NCBI RefSeq assembly: GCF_015694465.1
Contig: NZ_JADQDO010000002.1
Coordinates: 744,001-808,000 of the forward strand
Direction of reading: 5' to 3'
DNA length: 64,000 nucleotides
Origin: Microvirga alba
GTDB taxonomy: Bacteria; Pseudomonadota; Alphaproteobacteria; Rhizobiales; Beijerinckiaceae
Position 1 is the stretch's first letter; every line of letters starts with the position of its first letter. Below the pieces are notes generated by a model. It did not search any database. It was not told the DNA's origin and was given only the letters and a program-made list of their open reading frames with translations. Both the position numbers and the translations under genes were made by a program. This document shows positions 35,759 through 45,299 of this stretch, in pieces.

Positions 35759-38700
35759 ATGAACCGACCCCTGCATTGGCAACGCCAAGCATTGCTGCAA
35801 TCCACGGCCATCGTGCTTGCAGTCGTTGCCGTTGGCGCCGCGGAGCGGGTTCAGGCTCAGACCTATACGTTCCAGGGCACCGGCGGAGCGTGGTCGAACT
35901 TCGTCAACTGGCAGGCTGGAGCTCTGCCCATGAGCTCCCCGACGGCAAACCTGGTGTTCGATACGGGCGGCAGCGTCTTCAGCACGGACAACGATCTCGG
36001 CGCTCTTCTGATCAACCGTCTCTCGGTGGCGCCCCCGATGGGCGGCGCATGGACCTTCGGCGCGCTGGCCGGCGGCAGCTTGTCCTTCTCCGGGATCGAT
36101 GCGGCCATCGACATTGCCCCCACCGCGCCCTTCAGCCTGACGATCAACCAAGACCTGTCGCTCAATAGCCAGCTGACGGTCAGGGGCGGCAATGCGGGGG
36201 ATCAGTTCGCGCTGAACGGGGTCGTCTCCGGAGGCGGCGCTCTCATCAGGGACGGGCGGGGGACGTTATCTCTCTCAGGAAGCAACAGCTTTACGGGTGG
36301 AACGCAGCTCTACAACAACGCGACGATCAGCGTTGGTCACAACAATGCGCTCGGGAGCGGGGTGCTCACCTCTTATGGAGGAACGCTCGAAATCCGGAAC
36401 GGGATCACAATCTCGAATGAGGCGGACCTCGAAGGCAATCTCGCCTTCACCGTCGGAACGGGCGCGGTCGGGACCTATGCCGGGCTAATCAGAAGCCGCA
36501 ACGACCCGTGGGGAATCATCAAGACTGGCGCTGGCACGCTCGTGCTCTCGAATGCCAATACCTTCGACATGGGGGCGATCATCAGCGAAGGCGCGCTGCG
36601 TGTAACCCATGGCAACGCCCTCGGCTTGGGGCAGATCACTCTCAATGGCGGCACTCTTCAGGCCGGCGCGAGCGTGACCCTCGCCAATCTTTCCATGGGC
36701 ATCAATACGGCAGGCGGCAAGATCGACACGAACGGTTACGCATTGTCGTTCGCGGGCACCATCTATGACAATGACGGGCCGGGAGGCATCCTCACGAAGA
36801 CCGGCGCGGGCACGCTGACACTGTCTGGCACCAGCACCTATACCGGCGCGACGAACGTCAACGCAGGGACGCTGCAGCCCGGTGGCATGAACCGATTGTC
36901 GCCGAACAGCACCTTCACGATCGCGAGTGGCGCCATCCTCGATCTCAATGGTTTCAACCAGCGGATTGGTTCGCTCGCCGGTGCGGGCAACGTGGCCCTC
37001 GGCGCAGAGACCTTAACGGTCGGCCGGAACAATGCGGACACCGAATTCTCCGGCGTGATCGGCGGCATTGACGGATCCGTGGTCAAGGAGGGTTCAGGCA
37101 CCTTCACCCTCTCCGGCGTCAACACCTATACCGGCGCCACCCGGGTCAGGGGCGGTACGCTTGCTGTTTCGAGCGATGCCAATCTCGGCGATTCCTCCGG
37201 GGATCTGAGGCTCGACGGCGGGACGTTCCGCGCCAAGGAGACCTTTGCCTCGAGCCGTCTCGTCGCGATCGGCGCGAACGCACCCAGCGTATCCGTCGAT
37301 TCCGGTCGCACGCTGACGTTTGATGGTGTCGCCAGCGGCAGCGCGCTGACGAAGATCGGCCCCGGCACGCTCACATTGGCGGCGGCGAATACCTATACCG
37401 GCGGCACGTCGGTCAATGGTGGCGTCGTCTCGGTCTCAAGCGACGCCAACCTGGGCGCTCCATCCGGCGGCGTGAGGCTCGACGGCGGCGCATTGCGCGC
37501 GACAAGAGGCTTTACGACCGCGCGCATGGTCACGCTCGGCGCAGGCAACGGCGGGGTGACCGTCGATGCCGGACAGGACTTTTCACTCGCGGGACTCGTC
37601 ACCGGCAATGGCGGATTGGAAAAGGCCGGCGCGGGCCTCTTGCGTCTGACGCGGGCCAACGATTATCGCGGCGGAACACAGGTCAGCGAAGGCACTCTCC
37701 TCGTCAAGACTGATGGCGCGCTCGGCTCGGGCCCCGTTGTCGTGGACGGCGCGGATTCGACATTGACCTTTTCCGACAGCGCCAGCGCCGGTGCGTTGTC
37801 TCTCAAGACCATGGACGGGGGCCATCTGCGCTTCAACGATAGAGCGTCCGCGGGAAGCGCTACCATCACCAATGATCATGGCGCGCTCGTCTTTGCCGGT
37901 AACGCCAGCGCGGGCACTGCGCGTGTCACGAGCACAAACGGCAGCACGATCCTGTTCGAGGGTGCGGGGAAGGCGGCCCAGGCACGGTTCGACAATGCGG
38001 GGTCGAGCCTTGCGGCCCGCACCGGGGTCACCTTTTCGGACACCAGCACGGCGGAGGCCGCGAGTTTCACGAATGGCGCCTTCGGCTATGTCACCTTTAC
38101 CGACAATAGCTCCGCCGGCACGTCCAGCATCGTGAACAACGACAAGGGCACCGCGTATTTCAGCGGGCGATCGACGGCGGACCTTGTGACCATCGTCAAC
38201 AATGCCGGCGGCAACGTGGACATCAGCGGTCATACCGGGCCGATGGCGATTGGTTCACTCACAGGCGCGGGGAATGTCTTTCTCGGTGGCAACAAGCTGA
38301 CGCTCGGCAGCAATGGTGCTGATGGCATCGTTCAGGGCGGCTTCCATGACGGCGGCGCGTCCGGTGGCGTCGGTGGTTCGCTGGTGAAGGCCGGGGCAGG
38401 CCGTCTGACGCTGACGGGGACCAGCACGTATACGGGCGGAACGCTCGTCCAGGCTGGGACCTTGCAGGTCGACGGGTCTCTCACCTCCAGCGTCACGGTC
38501 GCCGATGCCGCGACCTTGAGCGGCGCTGGCGAGATCGGCGGGCTTCTGGCGCGGAACGGTTCATTCGTGGCTCCCGGCAATCTGACGAAGAGCCTTGATG
38601 TGGATGGCAACGCATCCTTCGAGGCGGGCTCGACCTATCGCGTCCGCATCATGCCGGGCGTTGGAAACGACCGGATCAGCGTGTCCGGCGCCGCGCAGCT

Positions 38701-40090
38701 TCAGGGCGGCACGGTCAGCGTGACGACGCTGCCAGGTGGGACCTATGTGCCCGGTGCGCGCTACACGCTCTTGTCGGCCGCGGACGGCGTGTCGGGAACG
38801 TTCGCCAGCCTTGCCCATGATTTCGCTTTTCTGTCCCCTGTGCTGGAATATGACGCGAAGAAGGTTGATCTGACCCTGCCCCGCAAGAGCGGACCACCGG
38901 GGCCATCGGGCCCATCGGGGCCTGTGCCGTTCCCGTCTGTCGCGACCTCAAGCAACCAGACGTCCGTCGCGGGTGCGGTCGAGACGCTCGGCGCGAATAA
39001 CCCGCTCTTTCGCGCCGTGATCGGTCAAAGCGTCTCCGGCGCGCGGCAGGCCTTCAACGGGCTCTCCGGTGAGGCTTATGCGAGTGCGGCGGCATCGGCC
39101 TACGCCAATGGAGGGCTCGTCACCGAGACCTTGATGGCCCGTCTGCGCGGTGTGTCGCGCGGGCCCGCCTTCGTGCCGGGAAGCAGCGTCTATGCTGCCT
39201 ATGCGATGGATCGGCCGCGCGGGCAGCCCGATCCCGTCGCCGTGCCCTATCCCGATCTCGACCCGCGCGCCTTCACGCTCTGGGGCGAAGGCTTCGGCTC
39301 CTGGGGCAAGACGCGCGCCAACGGCAATGCGGCTGCTCTCGACAGCGCCACGGGGGGCTTCATGATCGGAGCGGAGTTCGCGCCGCGTCGGGCTTATCGC
39401 GTCGGCGTTGCGGGAGGTTTCACGCGCACGACCTTCGATGTCGAGGCACGCCTTTCGTCAGGCTCGAACGAGAGCGTCTTTGGTTCCCTCTATGGATCGG
39501 CAGCGTGGGGAGGCATCCAACTTCGCCTCGGCGCGGGCTATGCGGCAACCGACATCGACACCAAGCGCAGGGTGGTCTTCCCCGGCTTCTTCGATCAGCT
39601 CAGCGCGTCCTATCGCGGTTCGACTCTGCAGGCTTTCAGCGAACTCGGCTATCGCATCGATGGCGGCCGTACCCAGATCGAGCCTTTCATCGGGCTTGCG
39701 GCCATGCGGTTGCACACCGAGGGTTTCACCGAGAATGGCGGTCCCGCAGCCCTGACCGGGTATGGGCAGGATCAGGACCTCGGCACGACCACGCTCGGCG
39801 TGCGGGCCGAGGCGCGGTTGAGCGAAGAAATCCCGGTCAATCTGCGAGGGCTCGTCGCCTGGCGCTATGCTTATGGCGACGTCAGCCCGAATGCGCTTCT
39901 CGCCTTTGGCGGCGGCGCGTCCGCGTTCACCGTGACGGGCACGCCGGTCGATCGCAATGCGCTCGTGGCGGAAGCCGGTCTCGACTGGCAGGTAACAAGG
40001 GCCGTCACGCTCGGAGCGGCCTATCAGGGCCAGATCGGCAACCGCGCCCAAGAGCACGCGCTCAAGGGCAACTTTATCTGGCGGTTTTGA
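35759..40090 (+). CDS. Autotransporter (type V) with PATR repeats
   Basis: A very long protein, about 1443 residues, from the ATG at 35759 (AGGAGA 8 bp before). A signal peptide of about 33 residues ends VQA-QT. The passenger holds many repeats of the autotransporter-associated beta-strand type (GAGTLTLSGTSTYTGAT, GTLTLAAANTYTGGTSV). A Gly-Pro-Ser linker (GPPGPSGPSGP) at about residue 1045 is followed by the C-terminal beta-barrel domain (about the last 270 residues, beginning near FTLWGEGFGSW) that ends in the export signature FIWRF. It would be inserted in the outer membrane and display a beta-helical passenger, likely for adhesion. No protease motif was seen. Confidence 0.9.
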   Translation: MNRPLHWQRQALLQSTAIVLAVVAVGAAERVQAQTYTFQGTGGAWSNFVNWQAGALPMSSPTANLVFDTGGSVFSTDNDLGALLINRLSVAPPMGGAWTFGALAGGSLSFSGIDAAIDIAPTAPFSLTINQDLSLNSQLTVRGGNAGDQFALNGVVSGGGALIRDGRGTLSLSGSNSFTGGTQLYNNATISVGHNNALGSGVLTSYGGTLEIRNGITISNEADLEGNLAFTVGTGAVGTYAGLIRSRNDPWGIIKTGAGTLVLSNANTFDMGAIISEGALRVTHGNALGLGQITLNGGTLQAGASVTLANLSMGINTAGGKIDTNGYALSFAGTIYDNDGPGGILTKTGAGTLTLSGTSTYTGATNVNAGTLQPGGMNRLSPNSTFTIASGAILDLNGFNQRIGSLAGAGNVALGAETLTVGRNNADTEFSGVIGGIDGSVVKEGSGTFTLSGVNTYTGATRVRGGTLAVSSDANLGDSSGDLRLDGGTFRAKETFASSRLVAIGANAPSVSVDSGRTLTFDGVASGSALTKIGPGTLTLAAANTYTGGTSVNGGVVSVSSDANLGAPSGGVRLDGGALRATRGFTTARMVTLGAGNGGVTVDAGQDFSLAGLVTGNGGLEKAGAGLLRLTRANDYRGGTQVSEGTLLVKTDGALGSGPVVVDGADSTLTFSDSASAGALSLKTMDGGHLRFNDRASAGSATITNDHGALVFAGNASAGTARVTSTNGSTILFEGAGKAAQARFDNAGSSLAARTGVTFSDTSTAEAASFTNGAFGYVTFTDNSSAGTSSIVNNDKGTAYFSGRSTADLVTIVNNAGGNVDISGHTGPMAIGSLTGAGNVFLGGNKLTLGSNGADGIVQGGFHDGGASGGVGGSLVKAGAGRLTLTGTSTYTGGTLVQAGTLQVDGSLTSSVTVADAATLSGAGEIGGLLARNGSFVAPGNLTKSLDVDGNASFEAGSTYRVRIMPGVGNDRISVSGAAQLQGGTVSVTTLPGGTYVPGARYTLLSAADGVSGTFASLAHDFAFLSPVLEYDAKKVDLTLPRKSGPPGPSGPSGPVPFPSVATSSNQTSVAGAVETLGANNPLFRAVIGQSVSGARQAFNGLSGEAYASAAASAYANGGLVTETLMARLRGVSRGPAFVPGSSVYAAYAMDRPRGQPDPVAVPYPDLDPRAFTLWGEGFGSWGKTRANGNAAALDSATGGFMIGAEFAPRRAYRVGVAGGFTRTTFDVEARLSSGSNESVFGSLYGSAAWGGIQLRLGAGYAATDIDTKRRVVFPGFFDQLSASYRGSTLQAFSELGYRIDGGRTQIEPFIGLAAMRLHTEGFTENGGPAALTGYGQDQDLGTTTLGVRAEARLSEEIPVNLRGLVAWRYAYGDVSPNALLAFGGGASAFTVTGTPVDRNALVAEAGLDWQVTRAVTLGAAYQGQIGNRAQEHALKGNFIWRF

Positions 40091-40208
40091 GGTTTCCCGG
40101 CGGGCCGGGACCGTCGATGGGCGTGAAACAGCGCGTTTGAATTGGGCTTTTTGCTGCTATTGAGAGTCTCAAAATCCCTCCGGTGATCGATCTTGAGAGC
40201 GCCTCTTC

Positions 40209-41240
40209 ATGACCTTTAAGCCCGACATCCTTGCCGCCATCGGCAATACGCCCCTCATCAAGCTCCGTCGCGCTTCCGAGCTGACCGGCTGCACCATTCT
40301 CGGCAAAGCCGAGTTCATGAACCCAGGGCAGTCGGTGAAGGACCGGGCGGCGCTGTTCATCATTCAGGACGCAATCGAGCGCGGCGCGCTGCGACCCGGC
40401 GGCGTCATCGTCGAGGGCACGGCGGGCAATACCGGCATCGGCCTCGCGCTTGTCGGCAACGCGCTGGGCTTTCGCACGATCATCGTGATCCCCGATACGC
40501 AGAGCCAGGAAAAGAAAGATATGCTGCGCCTCGCGGGGGCGGAGCTGATCGAGGTGCCGGCGGTGCCTTATGCGAACCCCAACAACTACGTGAAGGTCTC
40601 GGGCCGTCTGGCGGAGCGTCTAGCCGCATCCGAGCCGAACGGCGCGATCTGGGCCAACCAGTTCGACAACGTGGCGAACCGCCAGGGCCATAGGGAGACC
40701 ACGGGCCCCGAGATCTGGGAGCAGACGGAAGGCAAGGTCGACGGCTTCATCTGCGCCGTCGGCACGGGCGGGACGCTCGCGGGCATCGGCATGGCCTTGA
40801 AGGAGCGCAACCCCAAGATCGCCATCGGCCTTGCAGACCCGATGGGGGCGGCGCTCTACAGTTATTTCACGACCGGCGAGTTGAAGGCGACCGGATCGTC
40901 CATCACCGAAGGCATCGGCCAGGGCCGCATCACCAAGAACATCGAGGGCGCGCCCATCGACATCGCGTTCCAGATCCCGGACGAGGAGGCGTTGCCGGTC
41001 ATCTTCGATCTTTTGCAATTTGAGGGCCTGTGCCTCGGCGGATCGTCCGGCATCAATGTGGCCGGCGCGATCCGCCTCGCGAAGCATCTCGGACCGGGGC
41101 ACACCATCGTCACCGTGCTGTGCGACTACGGCACGCGTTATCAGTCCAAGCTCTTCAACCCGGATTTCCTACGCGCGAAAAACCTGCCGGTGCCCGCGTG
41201 GCTCGAGCGCAAGAGCACCATCGATCCGGGATTGGTCTAG
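40209..41240 (+). CDS. cysK: Cysteine synthase A (O-acetylserine sulfhydrylase)
   Basis: A 343-residue PLP enzyme. The Schiff-base lysine is K44 in NPGQSVKDRAAL, and the phosphate-binding loop is GTAGNTGIG. Motifs VVGTGGTLAG-like (ICAVGTGGTLAG) and GGSSGINV fit the family. It makes cysteine from O-acetylserine and sulphide. Its middle region differs from CysM in lacking the phosphoserine-specific residues I could see, so I favour CysK. Cystathionine beta-synthase-type relatives cannot be excluded. It stands alone. A repeat element follows its stop directly. Confidence 0.85.
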   Translation: MTFKPDILAAIGNTPLIKLRRASELTGCTILGKAEFMNPGQSVKDRAALFIIQDAIERGALRPGGVIVEGTAGNTGIGLALVGNALGFRTIIVIPDTQSQEKKDMLRLAGAELIEVPAVPYANPNNYVKVSGRLAERLAASEPNGAIWANQFDNVANRQGHRETTGPEIWEQTEGKVDGFICAVGTGGTLAGIGMALKERNPKIAIGLADPMGAALYSYFTTGELKATGSSITEGIGQGRITKNIEGAPIDIAFQIPDEEALPVIFDLLQFEGLCLGGSSGINVAGAIRLAKHLGPGHTIVTVLCDYGTRYQSKLFNPDFLRAKNLPVPAWLERKSTIDPGLV

Positions 41241-41341
41241 AGCTTGATCATGTCTCTTTGAAACCTGATCAAGCTCCGGATTCCTTGTTGCCGCATGATC
41301 CGGGCGAACGGCCGGTTTCCACTTGTTCTGATCATGCTCCA
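41240..41341. repeat. Palindromic intergenic repeat, GAGCATGATC family
   Basis: Perfect 11-bp arms GAGCTTGATCA (41240-41250) and TGATCAAGCTC (41266-41276) open the element. The distal part reads, on the minus strand, GAGCATGATC followed by AGTGGAAACCGG and then GGATCATGC, a pattern known from many Rhizobiales spacers. It starts at the cysK stop codon, so its first hairpin could also act in transcription termination or mRNA stability. Confidence 0.7.
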
Positions 41342-41367
41342 AGAGCCGCGGCGCGCTCGAACGAGCA

Positions 41368-41799
41368 TCAGGCAGCGGGCGTTGTCTCGGGTTCCGAGGC
41401 GGCCGGGGCCGCGGCCTCATTCCGCTGCTGATAGGCGCGCGCGAGATTGGCGGTGGAGCGGTTCGCTCCCGGCACCTTGGCGTTCGTTGCCTGAAGATCG
41501 TTCTGGATGCTGTCGAGAAGCTCGATCAGCCAGGATTGCCCGGCCTGCAAGCCGTCCCGCAGGGCCGATTTCGCGATGTCGATCTTGGCCGAGATTTCCG
41601 TGGCGTTGCGCGACGGCAGGGAAACGAATTCATGTTCGATCACGCCCAATTCCCGCAGCAATTCCTCGCGCAGGTGCCGCTGGTCCTCGACCATGATCAG
41701 CGGCGAGGTCAGCATGCCGCGTAACGCGGCCCAGCGCAGGCCGAGGGCGCTGACTGATTGAGAGCCGTCGAGTCCCGTCAGGTTCTTTGTTTCAGTCAC
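41368..41799 (-). CDS. Conserved-type hypothetical, helical
   Basis: I do not recognise this 143-residue protein. The start is set at a GTG at 41799 with AAGGA 10 bp before. A GTG at 41832 is in frame. It is predicted mostly helical and charged, without membrane segments, with an Ala/Pro/Thr-rich tail (AAAPAASEPETTPAA). No catalytic motif is visible. It is a single gene between cysK (convergent) and a TauE-type gene (upstream, same strand). Confidence 0.55.
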   Translation of the reverse strand: MTETKNLTGLDGSQSVSALGLRWAALRGMLTSPLIMVEDQRHLREELLRELGVIEHEFVSLPSRNATEISAKIDIAKSALRDGLQAGQSWLIELLDSIQNDLQATNAKVPGANRSTANLARAYQQRNEAAAPAASEPETTPAA

Positions 41800-41914
41800 C
41801 GCATTGTCCTTTTCGCAAGAGGTCCGAATCACACCGGGACACCTAGGGTTAAGGTTGTGGCGTGAATCGGGCGACGCTCGGAAAAAGGTGTTGGCCCTGC
41901 GTTCGGGCGTGGGG

Positions 41915-42682
41915 TTATCCTAAGAAGAAGTAGAGTGTCAGGGCCGCGCCCACGCCGATCACGAGCCAACGGATCGCGCCAGGCGAAAGGCGACGGCCGA
42001 AGACGACGCCGAGATAGCCGCCGATGACGGAGGCCGCGCCAACGATGAACATTTCGCGCCAACTGACGAGACCGGCCGCGATGAAGAGACAAACCGCGAC
42101 GAGCTGGATCAGGGTCGAGCACAGGTGCTTGGCCGAATTGATCAGATGAAAGTCGTCACCCTCGGTGATGGCGAGCGCGGCGAGCATCACGATGCCCATG
42201 CCCGCGCCGAAGAAGCCGCCGTAAATGGACACGAGAAACTGGAACGCCAGGCCCGCTGCCCAGGCGCGGGTTGACGGCGTGTGGCCCTCGGAGCGGCCGA
42301 TGGCGCGGGCGAGCGCCACGATGCGCGGGCTTGCGGCGAAGAGCAGGGTCGCGAACAGGAGAAGCCACGGCACGAGCCGTCGGAAGGCGGTGTTGTCCGT
42401 CACCGTCAGAATGTACGCCCCGATAAGGCCGCCGATCAGGCTGACGATTCCCAACGCCGTGAAGCGCCGGAGATTGGCCATCAATTCACGGCGATACGCC
42501 CAGGCGCTGGCCAGATTGGCGGGCGTGACCGCGACCGCGCTGGTGGCGTTGGCGACGACAGGCGGAAGACCCACCGCGACAAGAGCCGAGAAAGTGAAGA
42601 AGGTGCCGCCGCCGGCGATGGCATTGACGAGACCGGCCGCAAGACCTGAGGCGGCAAGAAGGACCGCGGTGGAGAAATCCAT
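41915..42682 (-). CDS. TauE/SafE family sulfite/anion exporter
   Basis: A 255-residue membrane protein of the TauE/SafE (DUF81) family, starting at the ATG at 42682. The frame is open to 43015, but that part overlaps the divergent oxidoreductase start. Features: AAGLVNAIAGGGTFFTFSAL at the N-terminus, ATSAVAVTPAN, and the second repeat YGGFFGAGMGIVMLAAL. About eight membrane segments are expected. Members export sulphite, sulphoacetate or similar anions. The substrate is not decidable. Proximity to cysK is a weak hint of sulphur metabolism. Confidence 0.85.
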   Translation of the reverse strand: MDFSTAVLLAASGLAAGLVNAIAGGGTFFTFSALVAVGLPPVVANATSAVAVTPANLASAWAYRRELMANLRRFTALGIVSLIGGLIGAYILTVTDNTAFRRLVPWLLLFATLLFAASPRIVALARAIGRSEGHTPSTRAWAAGLAFQFLVSIYGGFFGAGMGIVMLAALAITEGDDFHLINSAKHLCSTLIQLVAVCLFIAAGLVSWREMFIVGAASVIGGYLGVVFGRRLSPGAIRWLVIGVGAALTLYFFLG

Positions 42683-42873
42683 GATGATATGAGGCTTGTC
42701 GTTGCGATCTGACGGGAAATGGGGAAGCGATTGGGAGATAACATGCCGGAGCTTTGGGGGCCCATAGACTAAAGGTCTAGGGAGAGGTCGCTCCGACGAT
42801 CTTTGAACAAAGTCCCTGCTGCCGGGTTTTCCGCGCACGATCTTGATCATTGCAATATGCGGAGGAGAGCCGA

Positions 42874-43896
42874 ATGCCCGCAGCATCCAGTCGACGCATC
42901 GTGCTGGCCTCGCGGCCGGTGGGAGAGCCAAAACCGTCGGATTTCCGGCTTGAGTCAGCGCCGGTCCCTGAGCCGGGCGAGGGGCAGGTGCTCCTGCAGA
43001 CGCGGTGGCTTTCACTTGATCCTTACATGCGCGGGCGCATGAGCGCGGCCAAGTCCTACGCGCAGCCGGTCGAGATCGGCGAGCCGATGGTCGGCGGCAC
43101 GGTCAGCAAGGTCGTCGCCTCCCGTCATCCCGATTTCGCCGTCGGCGATATCGTGCTGTCGCAGTCCGGCTGGCAGGACCATGCCCTGTCGGACGGAACC
43201 GGATTGCGCAAGCTCGACCCGTCGCTCGCGCCGATCTCGACGGCGCTCGGCGTGCTCGGCATGCCGGGGATGACCGCCTATACGGGGCTCTTGAACATCG
43301 GCCAGCCCAAGTCCGGCGAAACGGTTGTCGTGGCAGCCGCCGCCGGACCCGTCGGTTCCCTCGTCGGTCAGATCGCCAAGCTGAAAGGTTGCCGCGCTGT
43401 CGGCATCGCGGGTGGGCCCGACAAGTGCCGCTATCTCGTGGAGGAGCTCGGCTTCGACGCTGCGATCGATCATTACGCGGCGGATATGCCGGACAAACTC
43501 CGCGCGGCCTGCCCGAAAGGGATTGATGTCTATTTCGAGAATGTCGGCGGCGCGGTCTGGGATGCGGTGTTTCCGCTTCTCAACGATTTCGCGCGGGTGC
43601 CGGTCTGCGGTCTCGTCGCCCATTACAACGCGAAGGAACTTCCGCCGGGCCCTGACCGCCTGCCGCTGCTCATGAGCGCGGTCCTGTCTCGCCGTCTCAC
43701 CTTGCGCGGGTTCATCGTGCGGGATTTCGCGTCCCAGGCGCAGGATTTCCAGCGCGAGGTGTCGCAATGGCTGCGCGAGGGCAAGATCAAATATCGCGAG
43801 GACGTGGTCGAGGGGCTGGAGAAGGCGCCGGAGGCTTTCATCGGCCTGCTGAAGGGGAAGAATTTCGGCAAGTTGCTCGTGCGCGTCGCAAGTTGA
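42874..43896 (+). CDS. NADP-dependent oxidoreductase (CurA-like MDR)
   Basis: A 340-residue medium-chain reductase. The start is the ATG at 42874 (GGAGGAGAG upstream). Landmarks: WLSLDPYMRGRM, GQPKSGETVVVAAAAGPVG, the NADP-binding motif AAGPVGSLVGQIAKLKGCRAVG and YFENVGG. These fit the quinone- and enone-reductase group to which E. coli CurA and prostaglandin reductases belong, which lack zinc. It probably reduces alpha,beta-unsaturated carbonyls with NADPH. The gene is single, and convergent with the next MFS gene with only 6 bp between. Confidence 0.86.
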   Translation: MPAASSRRIVLASRPVGEPKPSDFRLESAPVPEPGEGQVLLQTRWLSLDPYMRGRMSAAKSYAQPVEIGEPMVGGTVSKVVASRHPDFAVGDIVLSQSGWQDHALSDGTGLRKLDPSLAPISTALGVLGMPGMTAYTGLLNIGQPKSGETVVVAAAAGPVGSLVGQIAKLKGCRAVGIAGGPDKCRYLVEELGFDAAIDHYAADMPDKLRAACPKGIDVYFENVGGAVWDAVFPLLNDFARVPVCGLVAHYNAKELPPGPDRLPLLMSAVLSRRLTLRGFIVRDFASQAQDFQREVSQWLREGKIKYREDVVEGLEKAPEAFIGLLKGKNFGKLLVRVAS

Positions 43897-43902
43897 ATTG
43901 CA

Positions 43903-45120
43903 TCAATCGGACATGCGCGACGAGAGTGTGATCAGACGTAGCGCGACGGCGAGCGCGGCGATCAGTAGAACGCTGACGAGGCTCGCGATGCCCCACCAGC
44001 CCGAGGACGCCCAGAACACGCCGCCCAGGGTCCCGATCAAGCTCGAGCCGAGATAGTAGCAGAAGAGATAGAGTGCGGAGGCCTGCGCCTTCGCGCTTTG
44101 CGCGCGACTGCCGACCCAGCTGCTCGCCACCGAATGCGCGCCGAAAAAGCCGAAGGTGACGGCGACGATTCCAGCCAGGATCGCGGCGAGATGGCCAAGC
44201 AGCGACATCGCAACGCCGCTCAGCATGACCGCAATCATCGCGCCGAGAACGCGCGGTCGGCCCAGCCGGTCGGCCAGGCTGCCGGCGATCGTCGAACTGG
44301 CGGTGCCGACCAGATAGATCACGAAAATCGCGCCGATGGCGCTCTGACTCAAGAGATAGGGCGGAGCCATCAGGCGATAGCCGAGATAGTTGTAGAGCGT
44401 CACAAATGCCCCCATCAGCAGAAACGCTTCCGCGTAGAGGCAGAGCAGACCCGGATCGCGAAGATGGTCCGCGAAAGACCGCAGCAACTCCATCAAGTCG
44501 GCGCGGCGGGGCGTGAAGTGGGCGGACGCCGGCAGGCTCCGCCATGCCAGGATCGCGGCGAGAAGCCCGAGCGTGCCGATGGCCCCAATCGCCACCCGCC
44601 AGGAGCCGAGATCGGTCAGGATGCCGGTGATGAGGCGGCCCGACATGCCGCCGATCGCATTCCCGCCGATGAAAAGGCCCATGGCGAGGCCGACGGATTT
44701 GGAATCGACCTCTTCGCTCACATAAGCCATGGCGACGGCGGGCAGCCCGCTCAAGGACACCCCGATCGCCACGCGGGTCAAGAGCAGGGCGTGCCAGGTG
44801 GGTGCGGCGGCGGACAGAATCGTCAGCACGGCGGACGCGAACAGCGAGGCCACCATGACCGGCTTTCGCCCCCAAACCTCGGAGAGCGATCCGACAACGA
44901 GCATCGCGACGGCGAGCAGACCCGTGCTGAGTGACAGGGACAAGCTGCTGACAGCCGCGCTGACGTGAAACTCTTCCGAGAAGACAGGCAGGAGGGGTTG
45001 GACGCAATAGAGAATGGCGAAGGTCGCAAAGCCCGCCGCGAACAGAGCAAGGTTCAACCGACGGAAAGCCGGGGTTCCGCCTTCGAGCCGCCTTGGCGAA
45101 GCCTGCATGCTCACTTGCAT
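43903..45120 (-). CDS. MFS transporter (YnfM-like)
   Basis: A 405-residue permease with about 12 membrane helices. The first-loop signature reads VGSLSEVWGRKPVM, and the second repeat GSLADRLGRPRVLG. The N-terminal part (FAAGFATFAILYCVQPLLPVF) matches YnfM-like arabinose-efflux group members. The alternative start at 45108 gives a protein four residues shorter. The substrate is unknown. It is divergent from the EamA-type transporter across about 180 bp. Confidence 0.83.
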   Translation of the reverse strand: MQVSMQASPRRLEGGTPAFRRLNLALFAAGFATFAILYCVQPLLPVFSEEFHVSAAVSSLSLSLSTGLLAVAMLVVGSLSEVWGRKPVMVASLFASAVLTILSAAAPTWHALLLTRVAIGVSLSGLPAVAMAYVSEEVDSKSVGLAMGLFIGGNAIGGMSGRLITGILTDLGSWRVAIGAIGTLGLLAAILAWRSLPASAHFTPRRADLMELLRSFADHLRDPGLLCLYAEAFLLMGAFVTLYNYLGYRLMAPPYLLSQSAIGAIFVIYLVGTASSTIAGSLADRLGRPRVLGAMIAVMLSGVAMSLLGHLAAILAGIVAVTFGFFGAHSVASSWVGSRAQSAKAQASALYLFCYYLGSSLIGTLGGVFWASSGWWGIASLVSVLLIAALAVALRLITLSSRMSD

Positions 45121-45299
45121 GATCCCGTATGCTCCTGAACGCGCCGCCCGCCCAGCCTCAACGAGATGTTAATGTATTCGGTGCGTGCATGGAGCCGTTG
45201 CTGCATTTGCGCCCTCTTTCGGCGAGAACAATCGCTTATGAGCCAGCGGCTTGTTAAACGCATCATGATTCCTTGAATGCTGTCCTTTTCGAGAACCCG

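Noticed and set aside
36200-38500. Could the autotransporter passenger repeats be a CRISPR array or satellite DNA
   Set aside because: The repeats are in frame, protein-level PATR motifs with diverged DNA, not exact DNA repeats with unique spacers. No cas gene is present in the window.
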